From Rhizoctonia solani (taxonomy: Eukaryota > Basidiomycota > Agaricomycetes > Cantharellales > Ceratobasidiaceae): a stretch of DNA of 64,000 nucleotides. Under the pieces are notes generated by a model. The model worked only from the letters and a program-made list of their open reading frames with translations. It was not told the DNA's origin and searched no databases. Position 1 is the stretch's first letter, and the number at the start of each line of letters is the position of its first letter. The stretch is from the NCBI RefSeq assembly GCF_016906535.1, contig NC_057385.1, positions 1,550,001-1,614,000 of the forward strand, in the 5' to 3' direction. Below are positions 36,054 to 50,056 of the stretch, in pieces. A program made the position numbers and the translations under genes.

Positions 36054-37534
36054 TTATACTTGCGCATACATCTTTTTCAATTGCTATATAATGACGTTAG
36101 TGTGTTGGTACAGGTAAAGGAAATCTGGCATTTCTTTACCTCCAGGAAGACAAACAGTAGCACCGTATTGGGAGCCAATCGAACAAAAGCAGGGGTCCAC
36201 CCTTTAAACAAGAACCGCACGCCCTCATTTCTCAGAGAGGTTTTGACAACCGAGAGCATAGATTCCTACTCCAAGTTGAGGAGAAAGCTAGAGATGACGA
36301 ATTGAAGACTTACATTATTCGAAGATTGCATCACCCGAGACTTGATAACATCTGCCGGTGAACAGATCGCTACCAAACCAAGTTAGATGTATTGCCTCTT
36401 TGGATGGAATGTTTGCGACCTACTTGTCGCAACCAAACCCGACATAATACTACAAGAAGCATGCAAGGCAATTCCATCCTTGACATCGAAGCGCGCCGAA
36501 TGCAGGATCAAAGATTTGAAAAAGTCGTATCTAGATGGAGCTGAGCAACAAAGTATTCCCTCTCAGGTCATGCGAGAAGCTTACGATGCGAGTTGTGAGC
36601 ACTTGGGGGTCGGATGAAATCGGTAAGCATTTTCGCCCGACCGGCGTTTTAGTGCGGACTTACGTTCATTAATACGGCTCGAGTCTTATACGAATGCCAT
36701 TTAAAAAGATAATACAGAATAGGGATAAAGCACTTACGACATTAGCACTCATACCTCGCGCCAAGGCAGATACGCCTTCTTCACGGACAAGTCGAATCAG
36801 GCCATCAATAGCATGTTTATATCTAAACCGATCCTTCTCCGGACGGACTTCATCCGTAGTCATTCGGACAAGTAAAACGTCTGCTGGGTTACCTGCAATA
36901 CCACCTAGTCCACCTGCTATTCCTCCTGCAACGATAAGCTGAACTGCGGTCGGCCGCTTTCCTAAGATGCAATTATGATGAATTGAACCGGCTTGGTGAA
37001 ATAACCAGACCGGAGACTCACTTCCGCCATCAGTGATAACATTTTTCATATGCTCGTAGCAGCCAAAGCGGACCATTGAGTAGGACATTTGTCGCATGAG
37101 GGCGGCCGAGATACCGGTGTAAACGCTACGCACGCCGAGGTTGCGGACCGAGGATGTGAGTGTGCCAAACATGGTTGCCTTTGGGGCATTACCAGGGCGC
37201 GTTTGCATTCGCCTAGGATGTTTAGGTTAGTCGGTGCTGCGGAAGTATTCGGGGGTAGTTGGACTTGCACTTTGGTAAGATCTAAGGGGTGGGTGAAGCA
37301 TGCTGCCACTATATCTTATGCATGAGCTTCGGTCCGCGTGCAATGGAAGACGTACTCACTGGATGCAGCGGCACCTTGAATACCATCATCGATGTTTGTG
37401 AGTCGAGCTTAATCACTGGGTCAAACCAAATACTTACCTCCGAGCCTGAAGACATTTCAGTCGTCATAGGTCGATCTTAACCAGGAATCGACTCACCAGA
37501 AGGGCTGCTTTCTATTTTTCTGAGGCTTAGACAT
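36054..37534 (-). CDS. DIC1: Mitochondrial carrier, dicarboxylate type
   Basis: Inner-membrane solute carrier exchanging dicarboxylates; the substrate is inferred from overall likeness to Dic1. The correct start is the ATG at 37534 (MSKPQKNRKQPFW). It is reached through two tiny exons, 37445-37438 (8 nt) and 37374-37360 (15 nt), which rebuild PFWLGGAAASMAACFTHPLD, the standard first carrier repeat. The ATG at 37467 gives a wrong frame and should not be used. Carrier signatures are FTHPLDLTKVQVQ, a second repeat with AGNPADVLLVRMTTD, and a third with SPADVIKSR-type residues before the final helix. The last exon adds QLKKMYAQV (stop 36054-36056). Three PxD/ExxK/R signatures indicate a complete carrier of about 300 residues. 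Confidence 0.9.
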
Positions 37535-37973
37535 TTTGCAGTAGTGTTTCTATACGAGGAATATAGCAAACATAAAAGAACGAGTGGGTGAGCCAACTGA
37601 ATGTTGACGTGAGGTGACGGAGGGGTTCAAGGTGCAATCCTGATAGTGGTTTACTTTTTAAATTCACATCAGTTCAAATTTAGAACTCTTTCAGCCAAGG
37701 GTTTCAGACCCCAGTCTTGTTATAGATGATTGTTATCATGCTACAAAGAAAAGAAAAAGGCTCATGCTTTATGATGGTTCATTCCAAGTTTTCCAATTAA
37801 ATACATTTCACGTAGAAGCTCTAGGTTCCAGAGACTGGCTGCGCAGGGTTGCTTTCCATTCAGGGCACTCTCGACACAGCCACTCTGACCAAGGCTTAGT
37901 CAGGAACTCGCCACGAGTTTGTTGCTTGCGTCCACCACCAACCCACCGAACACTCTAGTCTACATCTGTTGTC
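37535..37973. promoter_or_regulatory. Divergent intergenic region, DIC1 / SUB2
   Basis: About 440 bp between divergent starts, expected to hold both promoters. CA- and CT-rich near SUB2 (37900-37960). No gene or RNA seen. Confidence 0.45.
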
Positions 37974-39975
<2,002 letters not shown>

Positions 39976-40328
39976 ACTCAGGGCTGTTCTATAATGTGAC
40001 GTTCCACAATGATGACCTAATTTTTCTCGTTATGTACTTCTTCCTCGGTCAATTTATTTGAGGGATACGTTATTTCATAACCCTTTCGCGTGAGAGCATC
40101 TACGTCAGTTGAGACCTAAAATCAAAATATTGAGCACACACTGGTTGACCTTGACGTCGCTGTTGATGGTTGGCGACTGCGTATCAATCACGTGCACCTA
40201 GTTTACCCAGCCGCGCCTCATGTAGCTACTCGGTCCTGAGTTTGGGGCTCCGGAGTGCGTACGGCTAGCGCTGCTAAGAGGACTTGTGCCCGCTCTCCCA
40301 CACCTTCTTAGTTACCACCACCACCGCT
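39976..40328. other. Intergenic region between SUB2 and the HNH-domain gene
   Basis: About 350 bp containing the SUB2 3' flank and the promoter of the next plus-strand gene. I see no feature beyond AT-rich sequence and a few inverted short words. Confidence 0.4.
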
Positions 40329-41726
40329 ATGCATCTACATCTGACTAACGGAACCGACATTGACTCGAAAACTGAATCCTTGGTAAAGGCCTACAAAGCA
40401 GTAGACCATGAGGACAATACCCGGTATGGCTCTAACCGACCCATTGATCACTGTTCAGTCCAGTAACGGAACCTTTTGCTTTGGCAGGGCGATCTTGTTG
40501 GCTTTACTTACTTACGCCCCAACGCCCGAGGGGAAGGCCTACGTACGTGGAGAAATCCTAAAACATGAGGGCGATCAACTCGGGATGAAGAGTGTGGCGG
40601 ACAGTATTCTGCGAAAACTGCTTCTGCCGGGTAAGAGCTCTTTCGTCTCAGGGAAAGAACAACATGAGCCTAAAACAACTAAATTGTTCCAGTCATTGCA
40701 CTCGGTACCAAATCGCACGTGTCACCAAGCGCACGCACAGAAATTAAGCAAATCGTATGTCGAACCCGGCACGTTTTGAACAGTGATTGACTCTGATCGG
40801 CATGCAGGCACTCTCCCGAGACAACTATAGATGCATCGTGTCAAAAGCGGTGGAATTATCCTACTTTTGTGCGTCTTGTGGGTCTAGATCCTAGAATATT
40901 GACGTCAGACTTATGTCCCTTCCTAGATACCCCCGAGACTGTGGAATGGAACCCGGGTGATGTATGGTTGCCCACGTACGCGTCCCACATCATCCCGTTG
41001 GCAAGAAATACAAAGTCGAGCTCGTGGCAAGCTCTTGAGCGATTCGCTGGATTCCGACTGGAGGAGCTTTATGGCGATCACATCAGCACCGTCTCGAACA
41101 TTGTTACCCTGACTTATGATATCCATGTTGCGTTTTGTCGATTTCTAGTTTGGTTTGAGCTTGATAAGGTGTGGTCTTCTCGCTGTTTCAAAAGGGAGTT
41201 TACTGATCATCTGGACAGAAAAATCCAAAGCCTAACGTGTATAGGTACCGCAAACAACTGCATACTTTGCCAGGTACGTTCTACGTTTGGCGCATGAAAG
41301 TTTATTCTCAATGTATACGCCAGGCCCACCCGACGGCACTATTGTACGATTGTCAACGACCGATCCCGGTGCGTGAATTAGCTCTATATGTTTGTCTAGG
41401 TTTACTGAACTCCAGTCCGTCACCTAGATTTGCCCGTCCCACAGATAAAATACATTTTACTCCATGCTGCACTGGCAAAAGTACTCCGAGACTCGGATAT
41501 GGGGCGCTGGGTTGACGGAATGCTTAGAGAGGTACGGTTAACTTACTCGTTAAAGTCATCTCTACTCACACGCCCCAACGTTCCACAGATCGAGCGCCTG
41601 GAAAACCTCGCCTCTGATGGTTCTAACGCTGATGTACTTGCTTCGGGGCTACACGCGACGGGTCTAACGAGTAACAGTCAGTTGACTACGCCAGTTGATG
41701 ATTACCGCCCTATTTGGCCTGAGTAA
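40329..41726 (+). CDS. HNH-nuclease-domain protein of the Agaricomycete type
   Basis: Protein of a lineage-expanded basidiomycete family carrying an HNH-like domain; cellular role unknown. It starts MHLHLTNGTDIDSKTESLVK at 40329. The domain begins with LSRDNYRCIVS, then the metal-site-like block YASHIIPLAR. The closing block, STVSNIVTLTYDIHVAFCRF, includes an N and two H positions expected for HNH. The C-terminal half has NVYRYRKQLHTLPG, LPVPQIKYILLHAALAKVLR and the ending DDYRPIWPE. Between RCIVS and the histidine block the frame must change. A 40-nt GT-AG intron (GTGCGT...GACGTCAG, about 40866-40905) does this; a lost base is the alternative. About eight introns. Whether it is an active nuclease cannot be judged. 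Confidence 0.68.
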
Positions 41727-41906
41727 ATACTCTATTGTTGTATGTGGTTATGTGTGATGTGCAGTTTATTTAAATGTTTTTGCTTTGCTTTGGTTATCTA
41801 ATCGAACTAGTGTATATTTGCATATTGGTCACTCCCTCATTTCATCGCTGCCAACTCGACCACGACTTGTTAGATCCTTGTTGCTTATATCCTATAAACT
41901 TCCACA

Positions 41907-43066
41907 ATGGTGGTACTCACAGTCAATGCGATCCTTTTCGATATGGCAAGTAGATACACAATCTTGCTATAAATCATACAGAATATTAACCACACATACC
42001 GCATATAAACTTGAGTGCCTATAGGATGGGGTAAATGGACCTTACACTCTAACATCACTATTCATACTGATGACGCTGGGTTAGACTTTGATAGACTCTA
42101 CGCCGGGAGTTTTAGGAGCCTGGGCTCAATTCGGCAAAGACTATCCTTTCTTGAATGTTGAAGAAATTCTCGAAAGTAGGATTACTCAGCCATACCAGTG
42201 CCATATACCACTAACTGATTGCTCTGGTTCGATAAACCCGGATAGCGTCCCACGGCGTACGTTCCATTGACACCTTGCGTCGTTGGCTCCGCCTAGATGA
42301 CGAGGAAAAGCTCAATGTGAGAGACCTGAAAGAGGTGGTGTGGCATCCGGTCTCTTATTCTCGTTCAGTCAGAGGTGACTCGCTTCGAATCGGAAGTTAT
42401 CCGTCATGGTTTGGTGCTTTTGCCAGGAGTGCAGAAGATTCTAGATACGGTGAGCATCATGGCGAGCTTGTCTAGTCCAATTGACATTTCCCTCATCCCA
42501 ATATTGGTGTAGCTTAAAGAGGGTCAAACAGAGGAGCGTCCCGGCTGGACAATTGTAACCAGTGGTAATTCGGCTTCGTGAATTCTCAGCAATATAGACT
42601 AACTCAGGACTATAGCTACTAGGTGGTATGCACCACAAGCTTTGAAGTCTGTGGGAATTCCTCTACCTAAACACATGGTGATGGCTGAAGACGTTGAGCG
42701 TGGAAAGCCAAACCCGGATCCATACCTCCAGGGAGCAAAGAACTGCAAGGTTGATCCTAAGAACTGTTGGTCTGACTCGTGATGGCATAGAATAATGACA
42801 AACTCATACCCTAAATAGGCCTTGTAGTAGAGGATGCCGTTTCTGGACTAAAGGCTGGCAGAGCCGCGGGTGCAAAAGTTCTGGGAGTTTGCACCAGTGC
42901 ACCTCGCTCGACGGTAGAGCAAGGGGCACCCGACTTTATAGTTCAAGACCTAACCAAGTAAGTAGTAAAAATCGTGAGATTTAATTGGATATTTAATACA
43001 TCACTCGCACCCAGGGTCTCAGTTAAATGGGTCGGAGAAAAAGTGGAGGTCACAATCGACGAGTAA
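41907..43066 (+). CDS. HAD-superfamily sugar-phosphate phosphatase
   Basis: HAD phosphatase close to yeast Gpp1/Dog-type enzymes, which dephosphorylate glycerol-3-phosphate or 2-deoxyglucose-6-phosphate; the substrate is not determined. Exon 1 (41907-41945) encodes MVVLTVNAILFDM. A GC-AG intron and a 6-nt exon (42025-42030, GATGGG) follow, and exon 3 from 42085 continues TLIDSTPGVLGAW. Together these give FDMDGTLIDS, HAD motif I with both catalytic aspartates. Later blocks are TSHGVRSIDTLRRWL, LVLLPGVQKILDT, PGWTIVTSA (motif II Thr/Ser), a lysine in GKPNPDPYLQGA (motif III) and LVVEDAVSGLKAGRAAGAKV (motif IV). The end is at 43066 (VEVTIDE). All four motifs intact, about 235 residues. Confidence 0.88.
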
Positions 43067-43274
43067 ATAGCTGTTCGGACACCTCGGCCCGTCCTTTGCC
43101 AATTTCAAATCACCTTTGAACCTATTCATGCCGCATATATGCATGGTAAAAGGCTGCGCATATATACGTTTTTCTCGCCATAGTGCGAGCATATTTATTA
43201 CGAAGGAGTATAAATTAAATAATTAAACTGTGCCCTCGGTTACAATACCCAATTGCACAAACATCCAGGCACCC

Positions 43275-45581
43275 ATGCCGACGGCCCCTATTCTAAGGCG
43301 AAGAAAGCCAAAATATTTACCGATCAGTTTTCTCCTCGACCTCATTGTTCCAATGTCCCTTCATTCCAGGTCGTCGTATAAAGATTGGGGGGATCATAAA
43401 GATGAAGACTCAATGTCGGGAGTCAAATGGATTAGTCCAGAGCCCAACGCCATTTTAGTGTCTGGGAGTAAAATGGTTGCGACTTGGTAGGTTGATTTAA
43501 ATAGATCCAAAATGCTATGGCTAAGCCATGGGATATAAAGGTCAACTCCTGCCAGGCCAGTTTCCTCCCCCTCATTTCAGTTATGTCTGGTCGAGACCGA
43601 TGAGTGCGGTGGCACCATATGGCCAAAAGTCAAGAAGCTATCTGGTGGCCGATACACGATCAATTTGTGAGTGATTAAATACATAAGCCCGTATGTATAG
43701 GTTTAAAATGCTTTTGAATATAGGAAAATACCCCAGCTAAGCTCTGATGACGGTTTCTTCATCCGGATGGTCGATGACAAGGGCTCCATGTACGATACCC
43801 CTGAGTTCGAGCTCCAAGGTGAGCCCACCGATACGAGCTGGGATAATAATAATAAATCGATCCGGTATACGATAGTTAGTGGAGCTTCAAGTTCTACTTT
43901 GGCGTTAAACTCGAGCTCACAGAGTTCTTCGTCAATGCTACCCGATTCTTTGACTTCGGTTCGACCAGACTTAGCCGCATCAGGTGGTGCTTCGGTCGAG
44001 GATGGTTATCAAGAGGCCAGTGAGCCCAGCTCATATGGCGCGGCAAGCCCCGGTTATAATTCGTCTTCATCATACTCAGAAGGCCCGGGAGGGCGTGGTA
44101 AACCACAGTTTCATAAAGGGGCCGATAAGAATCCAGGCAAGTTTTATCATCCCAGAGTTTATCATACGCTTATTAGGCCCGCAGACAAAGGTTTGAGACC
44201 CGGGGCAAACGAAACAGCAACTACGAGTGCATCAGGCAATTCAACCCTGGCTTCTGCTAGTGGCACCACCTCTGGCTTGATTTACACCCCTTCAGTCACT
44301 AATAATGCTCTCATCGGCAGTTCTAACGACAATAAACCTTCAACTGCGGCTATTGTAGTTCCATTGGCGATATTCGCTGTTGCTCTAGCTGGGTTGATCT
44401 TCAGTCTTAGACAGAGGTCCAAAACGAAGAAGATTCGAGTTCAAGAGAATAGGCCAGCACTAAATCAGGTCGTCACCAAGGACTCATGCACCAGTAATTC
44501 AAGTACCAGCAGCTCAGGATCTTCTCGAACCGATTTAGAACGAGCAATGGATTTCATCGCTGGGATCAAGGTGCCTCACTCCCCCGGGCTTACGCCTCTT
44601 CCTCCAAGCATCGAATCCAAGAGACGTGAAAGGCGCGAAATCAGGATGAGACAACCTAACACATCATTCCGAGATGAAACAGCCTCCGAGCATATGCCGG
44701 CGCTGGCCAGTTCGAGTGCACCAAAAGTGGATCAATGTATCCGGCGAAATGACCAACCTCTCCCTCCCTTGCCTGGCATCGTGCAGTCGGACTCTGAAGG
44801 TGAGCATCCCCGGTGCAAAATCTCCCACACGAAGAACTACACAGTGGCTCAAGATCATTCTTTAGGACTCTCGCAAGGAAAAGTGTATCAGATGCCGGTT
44901 CCTGTCATCACAGAACAACCCATTCGTCTCTCAATTCATTCTCTTGGCCCGGATTACCGAAGTCACACCAGTTTGCCTCAGGTTGCTTCCGCCCCTCCTG
45001 CCACGCATTCTCCTGAAAATAGTTCAACAGTGGCAACTAGGTTAACATGTTTTATGCAACAGCATGCTCATAATATCCCTTCAAGCATGTCACAACCTGC
45101 CATGGTGGCACCCCCACCTTGTCACCCCACGTCATTAACATCATTATTGACTGCAAACCCAGGATTTCCATCATTTCCTGTCCTCCCGGACTCGCTCCGA
45201 GCAGCCCTTCCGCAGGCTCCTGCCGTTTCTGCTCCAGAGATTGTGGTACACCCCGTTTGCTCAGAGTACTCAGAGCCTAATCCAGAATCTCAGCTCAAAA
45301 GCGAGCTCACTGACCAATCGCCAATACGACCACGTCCAGCCATCCCATATTCAACACGTCCTCAACCCAAACAACCCCAAGTCAACGTTATGTCGAACCC
45401 TTACGACGCGATCGCAAAGGTGTTGAGAACCCGAGACTGGAATGAACATTCGATTAGCCATTTGTACCTATACCGTCAGGAAGCATTCCATTTTGATATT
45501 GTTTATCTAGGGAAGAATTCAAGCAGGATTTCTACGAGCAAGCGCGGGGCTTTCAAAACGAAATGTCATTGCCAAATGTAA
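43275..45581 (+). CDS. Single-pass surface protein with Ser-rich stalk and long cytosolic tail
   Basis: Probable cell-surface or cell-wall-linked membrane protein of basidiomycetes. The N-terminal module has WISPEPNAILVSGSKMVATW, then PVSSPSFQLCLVETDECGGT, RYTINLGKIPQLSSDDGFF and IRMVDDKGSMYDTPEFEL. This pattern is typical of fungal Ser-Thr-rich surface proteins with an Ig-like beta domain. A long Ser/Thr/Gly-rich stalk follows, then one membrane span (AAIVVPLAIFAVALAGLIF), a basic stop-transfer (RQRSKTKK) and a Pro/Ser-rich cytosolic tail of over 350 residues. The ATG at 43275 is not followed by a classical signal peptide, so the start is uncertain. The last 50 residues may instead belong to an unspliced region. 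Its stop codon lies 2 nt from that of RBG1. Confidence 0.65.
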
Positions 45582-45583
45582 AT

Positions 45584-47698
45584 TTACTTGGTAAAGACTA
45601 GAAGCCGCGGATAGTTTTAGCTAGCAGAAAAAACAAAAAAGAATTGCGAGACTTACTGCTAACTACGTCTTCATCTGCGACTTGGTGCGTCAATCCAACC
45701 TGATACCATTTGCCTATTAGTCCTATCAAATACAATAACCGCGAAACAAACCTTCTGTGCGTGTGGTGAGAATTTAGAAGACTTTCCCTGAAAGAATGCT
45801 CAGTAACACAATCTCAAATTGGCCGACATTTGGAACAACGCACCCTGTCCAAATACTTTGTCAATCACGGTTAGATGCGCAGTAGTGAACCACTCACCAC
45901 ACAAGAGCATATTTAAACTTTTCAGCGAGTGAGCGATGGATGCCATGGCATACGTGCTGAGATACCGGAGTACATTCATTAGTGCAGTAATCACCGAACA
46001 GCCAATTGAGACCCTACCTCGATAGTTGCGCCTTTGCGAAGGCAAATGGGGTCTGTGAGATCAGGGTGTTCACCTCGTTTCTTGGTGTATATTTTGACTA
46101 GGCCGAGTTCCTACGCACATTGTCAGGGGCAGTCATTTATATATGCTATGTCCGCTTACGCCCCAAATTCTTTCGAGGAGATAGTCAATGCTTTGAAATA
46201 TTATAAGAATAAGTGGGGATCGGAGAGCAGGAACGCCTACTTCAGGTTCATCTCGCAGCTAATAACCAGTGTGTGGTCTTGATGAGCAAGCTCATTTAAA
46301 AGCTCAAGAGAAATGGCGTCGATTTTGTTATACACATAGAGGCAGGGAACGTATTTTCTGGTACCTGAAGGTATTCGTTAGTTCTCGAGATGGAAGCTGT
46401 CATGCTATCTCCCTACCCAAGAGTACATCGATAAACTCATCTATTGTAATATCTTCACGAATCATCACATCACAATTGTGAATCTACGACGTGTCGAGCG
46501 GTAGCATACAAGGAAAGCACTAGATTACGCACCTTATATCCTGCAAGAATGGTTCTGATGGCCTTTTCGTCAATTTTTGTCAATTTGACTGTAGCATTGA
46601 TCTAGATGCTACGTTAATAGCCTGGCGTAGATATTTCTGACGTAGTTATACCGTTATCTACAGTAAAAATCAGTCTCAGCTGCGTACTATGAATAAAGCA
46701 ACTTACCCCGCCAGCTGCTTTTTGTTTGAATACAACTAGAATTACCAGTTAAACAACAGTGCCTGAGATCACCGATTTTCTCACCATCTGGCTTGCTCTT
46801 GTTTAATCGAATACCGACAGCATCAAGTTCATATTCAAGTAGTCGTCTCTGTTCAGTTGATTTTGTTGCATCAAGCATCATTAGAATGAGATCAGCAGTC
46901 TTGGCCACTACGACAAGGGGTTAGTGTGTCATGAAGTGAATGCACTTTACTATCCGACCTGAGACAACTTGACGCCCACGACCTCGGCCTGATAACTCAC
47001 GGCTTGAGTTTGCTGCCCTAACTATGTTCGAATAGGCAAACCTTGACTGGCCCCCTCGACGATCCCGGGAAGATCAAGCAATTGAATGCGAACTCCTTCA
47101 TATTCGAGGACACCAGGGATGGCTGTAAGGGTGGTAAATTCGTACGAGGCGGCTTCCGAAGCTGTCTTTGTGGTTAGTGAAAGCAGGGTAGACTTTCCAA
47201 CTGATGGAAAGCCGATGAGGGCCACACGTGCATCTATCGGCGCAGCGTGATATCAATCGGGGCACACACTTTATTCATGAGATTATTTACCTCCACTCTT
47301 TTGTACATCAAAGCCCTCTCCCGGTTTACCGCCCTTCGAAGTGGGTTCAAGTAGCTGAGCACGATACCTAGCAAGCTTGGCTTTTAAAAGACCCAAATGG
47401 TATTCGGTGGCCTGGGGGGATATATCAGTGACGTAGAAAGCCCAGTAGTCGCGATCCGCCGACCTTGTTCTTTTGCGCTGCGGATCGGGTTGGATAAGAT
47501 GACTGTTATTCGCATCAAGTAGGACAGCCTAAAACTTACTCCTCGCCATCTCCTCTTTGTGTGTTAAGTACAGTCAGTTTATTAATTCAATATCGAGTTC
47601 GGTACCCGCCCACCCTCAATCTCTTTAATCTAAAAGCAGTGTTACATGGTATCATGCGAGCGTCCTCGAGTTAGTCTCACTTTCTCTAATACACCCAT
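45584..47698 (-). CDS. RBG1: Developmentally regulated GTP-binding protein RBG1/DRG1
   Basis: Ribosome-associated Obg/DRG GTPase that helps resolve stalled translation. The ATG at 47698 (MGVLEK) is joined through several tiny exons to IKEIEEEMARTQKNK and [20 protein letters not shown]. The G domain has [20 protein letters not shown] (P-loop), [29 protein letters not shown] then [25 protein letters not shown], and [10 protein letters not shown] (G4). The C-terminal TGS-type region includes [20 protein letters not shown] and ends SIFTK at a TAA (45584-45586). The last acceptor was chosen to give this ending; an earlier acceptor would give a different seven-residue tail. More than ten short introns. 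Divergent from the GT8 gene by 315 bp. Confidence 0.92.
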
Positions 47699-48013
47699 GA
47701 TTATGCAAGCGAATTTATTCTGAATTTAAGTTTGGGGGAGACGGTGGTGGTGTGTATTAACACCGAAGATCTTTTGATCATATGGGACCCTGACCAAGGC
47801 AGGGTTTCAACGCGCCTTAACTGACACATGTAATGAGGTTAGCAACGTACAGGAGGGGTATTTGCTCCCCATTTCTCTCCCTACCTCGACTGTTTTTTTC
47901 TCTTGCTATAGGGTGGCTACAGAGCTAGAGAGCGCAGCACCGTGAGTAGGCTTTAATAGTATGAGTATGGATATTATTTAAACTTAGGGCCTTAATTAGT
48001 TCAATTTACTAGC
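47699..48013. promoter_or_regulatory. Divergent intergenic region, RBG1 / GT8 gene
   Basis: 315 bp between two divergent start codons, expected to contain both promoters. No defined motif recognised. Confidence 0.4.
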
Positions 48014-49643
48014 ATGCCGTCAATGTCAGAGACTCCTCTGATGTCTTCAGTAAATTCCAGCCCTACTTCATCACCGTACGATCTCCCTGGTGGTCGCAGT
48101 GAATATCGTTCGAGTCCCTGGTCTAGCCGTTGGTCTCGGTCCTTGGTGTTTGTTGCGCTCTTTGTTTTGAACAACATCGCTTGGTCCTATTTTTATACTC
48201 AGAATGGGTCGAGCTTACTCGCACAATACTCTGAGAGTTTAGGACGACACCAGGAGGTTATCCCGGCTATTCATTCCAGCTCCAATCACAAATCACCACG
48301 TCCAAACCATTCAGCCATTACTCCACGGCCGGAGACGATTGAAATCATTATGGTCATGATTGGTGCCGACTCAGCAACTGAAGGCACCATGACCATCAAG
48401 AGCGCAATTATGCATTCTTCACGGCCCCTTTCCTTCCGCCTTATTTGCAGCGACGATGCCATTACTATCATCAAACGCAAGCTGGACCTCTTCAGCCGCC
48501 CTACCTATCCTGTGGACGTTGCGTTTTATCCTATGACTTTGGAGGCAATAAAGGCTCGTGCTGACCGAGCTAATGTTGGGACAAATTACTTTGCTGGGAT
48601 GGGTGGACTGGTTAAGGTTCGTGTCCTAACTTTATCTCGTCTAGTTCCTATGTCGAATGATTTAAACCAAGGTCTTTTTGCACGAGCTCTTACCGGGTGT
48701 TGAACGTGGTATATTCGTGGATACCGATATGCTATTTGTGATCGATCCACTTCTTTTGTGGAATACCTTTTCAACGCTGAAGCCAGAGCAGATGATTGCT
48801 TTCCCGACCCTTGGTCCCAAGTCAAACGCGGCACAGATATGTACCTGCGTCATGTTACTCAATTTGTCTGCGATGAGAGACTACAAGCGTCCTTTCATGT
48901 CCTCTACGTTGGGCTCCGGCTGGGAGAAGAATGGTATCAGTGGTAAAGCCCTTGAAAAGGCGCTTAGTGGGGATGGTTTGATTCAAGAGCCTGGCAGCAC
49001 CAAACTCATCAAGTTTGACCCCAAGAATCCTCTCTTTGGCGACCAGGGAATTTATCATGTCATTTGGACGCATTTTCCGAACCTCTTTGCTCATTTGAGC
49101 CTGCGATGGGATGTCACGCACTGCCGACAGGGATACGGACTGAAGCTTGGCCACTGGAAAGATGATAATGGTGAAGAGATGTCTGAAACAGAGCAAGTCA
49201 AGAGCCAAATCTACATGGAAGAAGCTCCAGAGAAGCAAGACCAGCTTCTTCCCGGTATTTTGCATTTGTGAGTTAAGAAGCGGAAGCTTAATGACCTCAT
49301 ATTGCCGGGTATTAACCCCTAATGTCTCAGCAATTGTCAAAATCAACCAATTGTGTGGGAATTTGACGAGAATTACGTCGAAAACACCTGGTCGTCTATG
49401 ATAACCATGATCACTCGGTACAAGTAAGTGACGTACTACCATGCGGATACAGGATCTAATGTGCGCTTTAGATGGATTTGGTTGAACCGCGGTGACGGCT
49501 CTGCGAGCGTTCGGATTATTGTGGTAAAGAACGTTCGTTTTGAAGACGAACGCGCTGCCGAGGAGGAAAAGTTGTCTAGACTAGCGTTGGAAGAGGGTAG
49601 CACTGGCAGACGGAAAAAGGCAGCGCGTTTAGATCGCGCCTGA
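48014..49643 (+). CDS. Glycosyltransferase family 8-like type II membrane protein
   Basis: Probable Golgi glycosyltransferase. The start at 48014 (MPSMSETPLMSSVN) leads to a Ser-rich cytosolic tail and one membrane anchor (SLVFVALFVLNNIAWSYFY). The catalytic domain opens with IEIIMVMIGADSATEGTMTI. It has the nucleotide-sugar/metal DxD motif in GIFVDTDMLFVIDPLLLW, then CTCVMLLNLSAMRD, LFGDQGIYHVIW and LLPGILHFNC. This order (open strand, DxD, LN, GDQ, H-x-N) matches GT8 enzymes such as GXYLT/LARGE relatives. The donor sugar is not predictable. The C-terminus is a Glu/Lys/Arg-rich helix ending RRKKAARLDRA. Four exons with two or three short introns; about 500 residues. Confidence 0.85.
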
Positions 49644-50056
49644 CTTGGAATAGATCTTAAGTATAACTAGATGGGCCGGTGTCCAGGAGTATGTCTGTAA
49701 TGGACGTATCGATTTTACATTTGGGTTGACTCCAGCTACTGTATTCATACATTATTATACCGTCCTTATCGTTCCTAGTTAATAGAAAGCAAAAAAGCTT
49801 ATCGAAACAGTTCAAGGGTGTGATTTGCAACATCAAATTATTTGAAATATTGGATCATTTACAATCGAGGTGCTTGATGACATGAGCCCATCTTAACTCT
49901 GACGCACTCTTCGATCTACTCAAGACTTTTGCTTATAGTCGAGAGGGAGGGCGAAGACGACCCATAATTTTATTATCGCTGCTTTCCAGTGTGTCTTCCA
50001 GAAGATTTGGCATTGTTTTTCGACCTGATTCACCTACTTAGATTTACATAGCCACC
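49644..50056. other. Intergenic region between the GT8 gene and SSK2
   Basis: About 410 bp with the 3' flank of the GT8 gene and the SSK2 promoter and 5' leader. Nothing further recognised. Confidence 0.4.
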
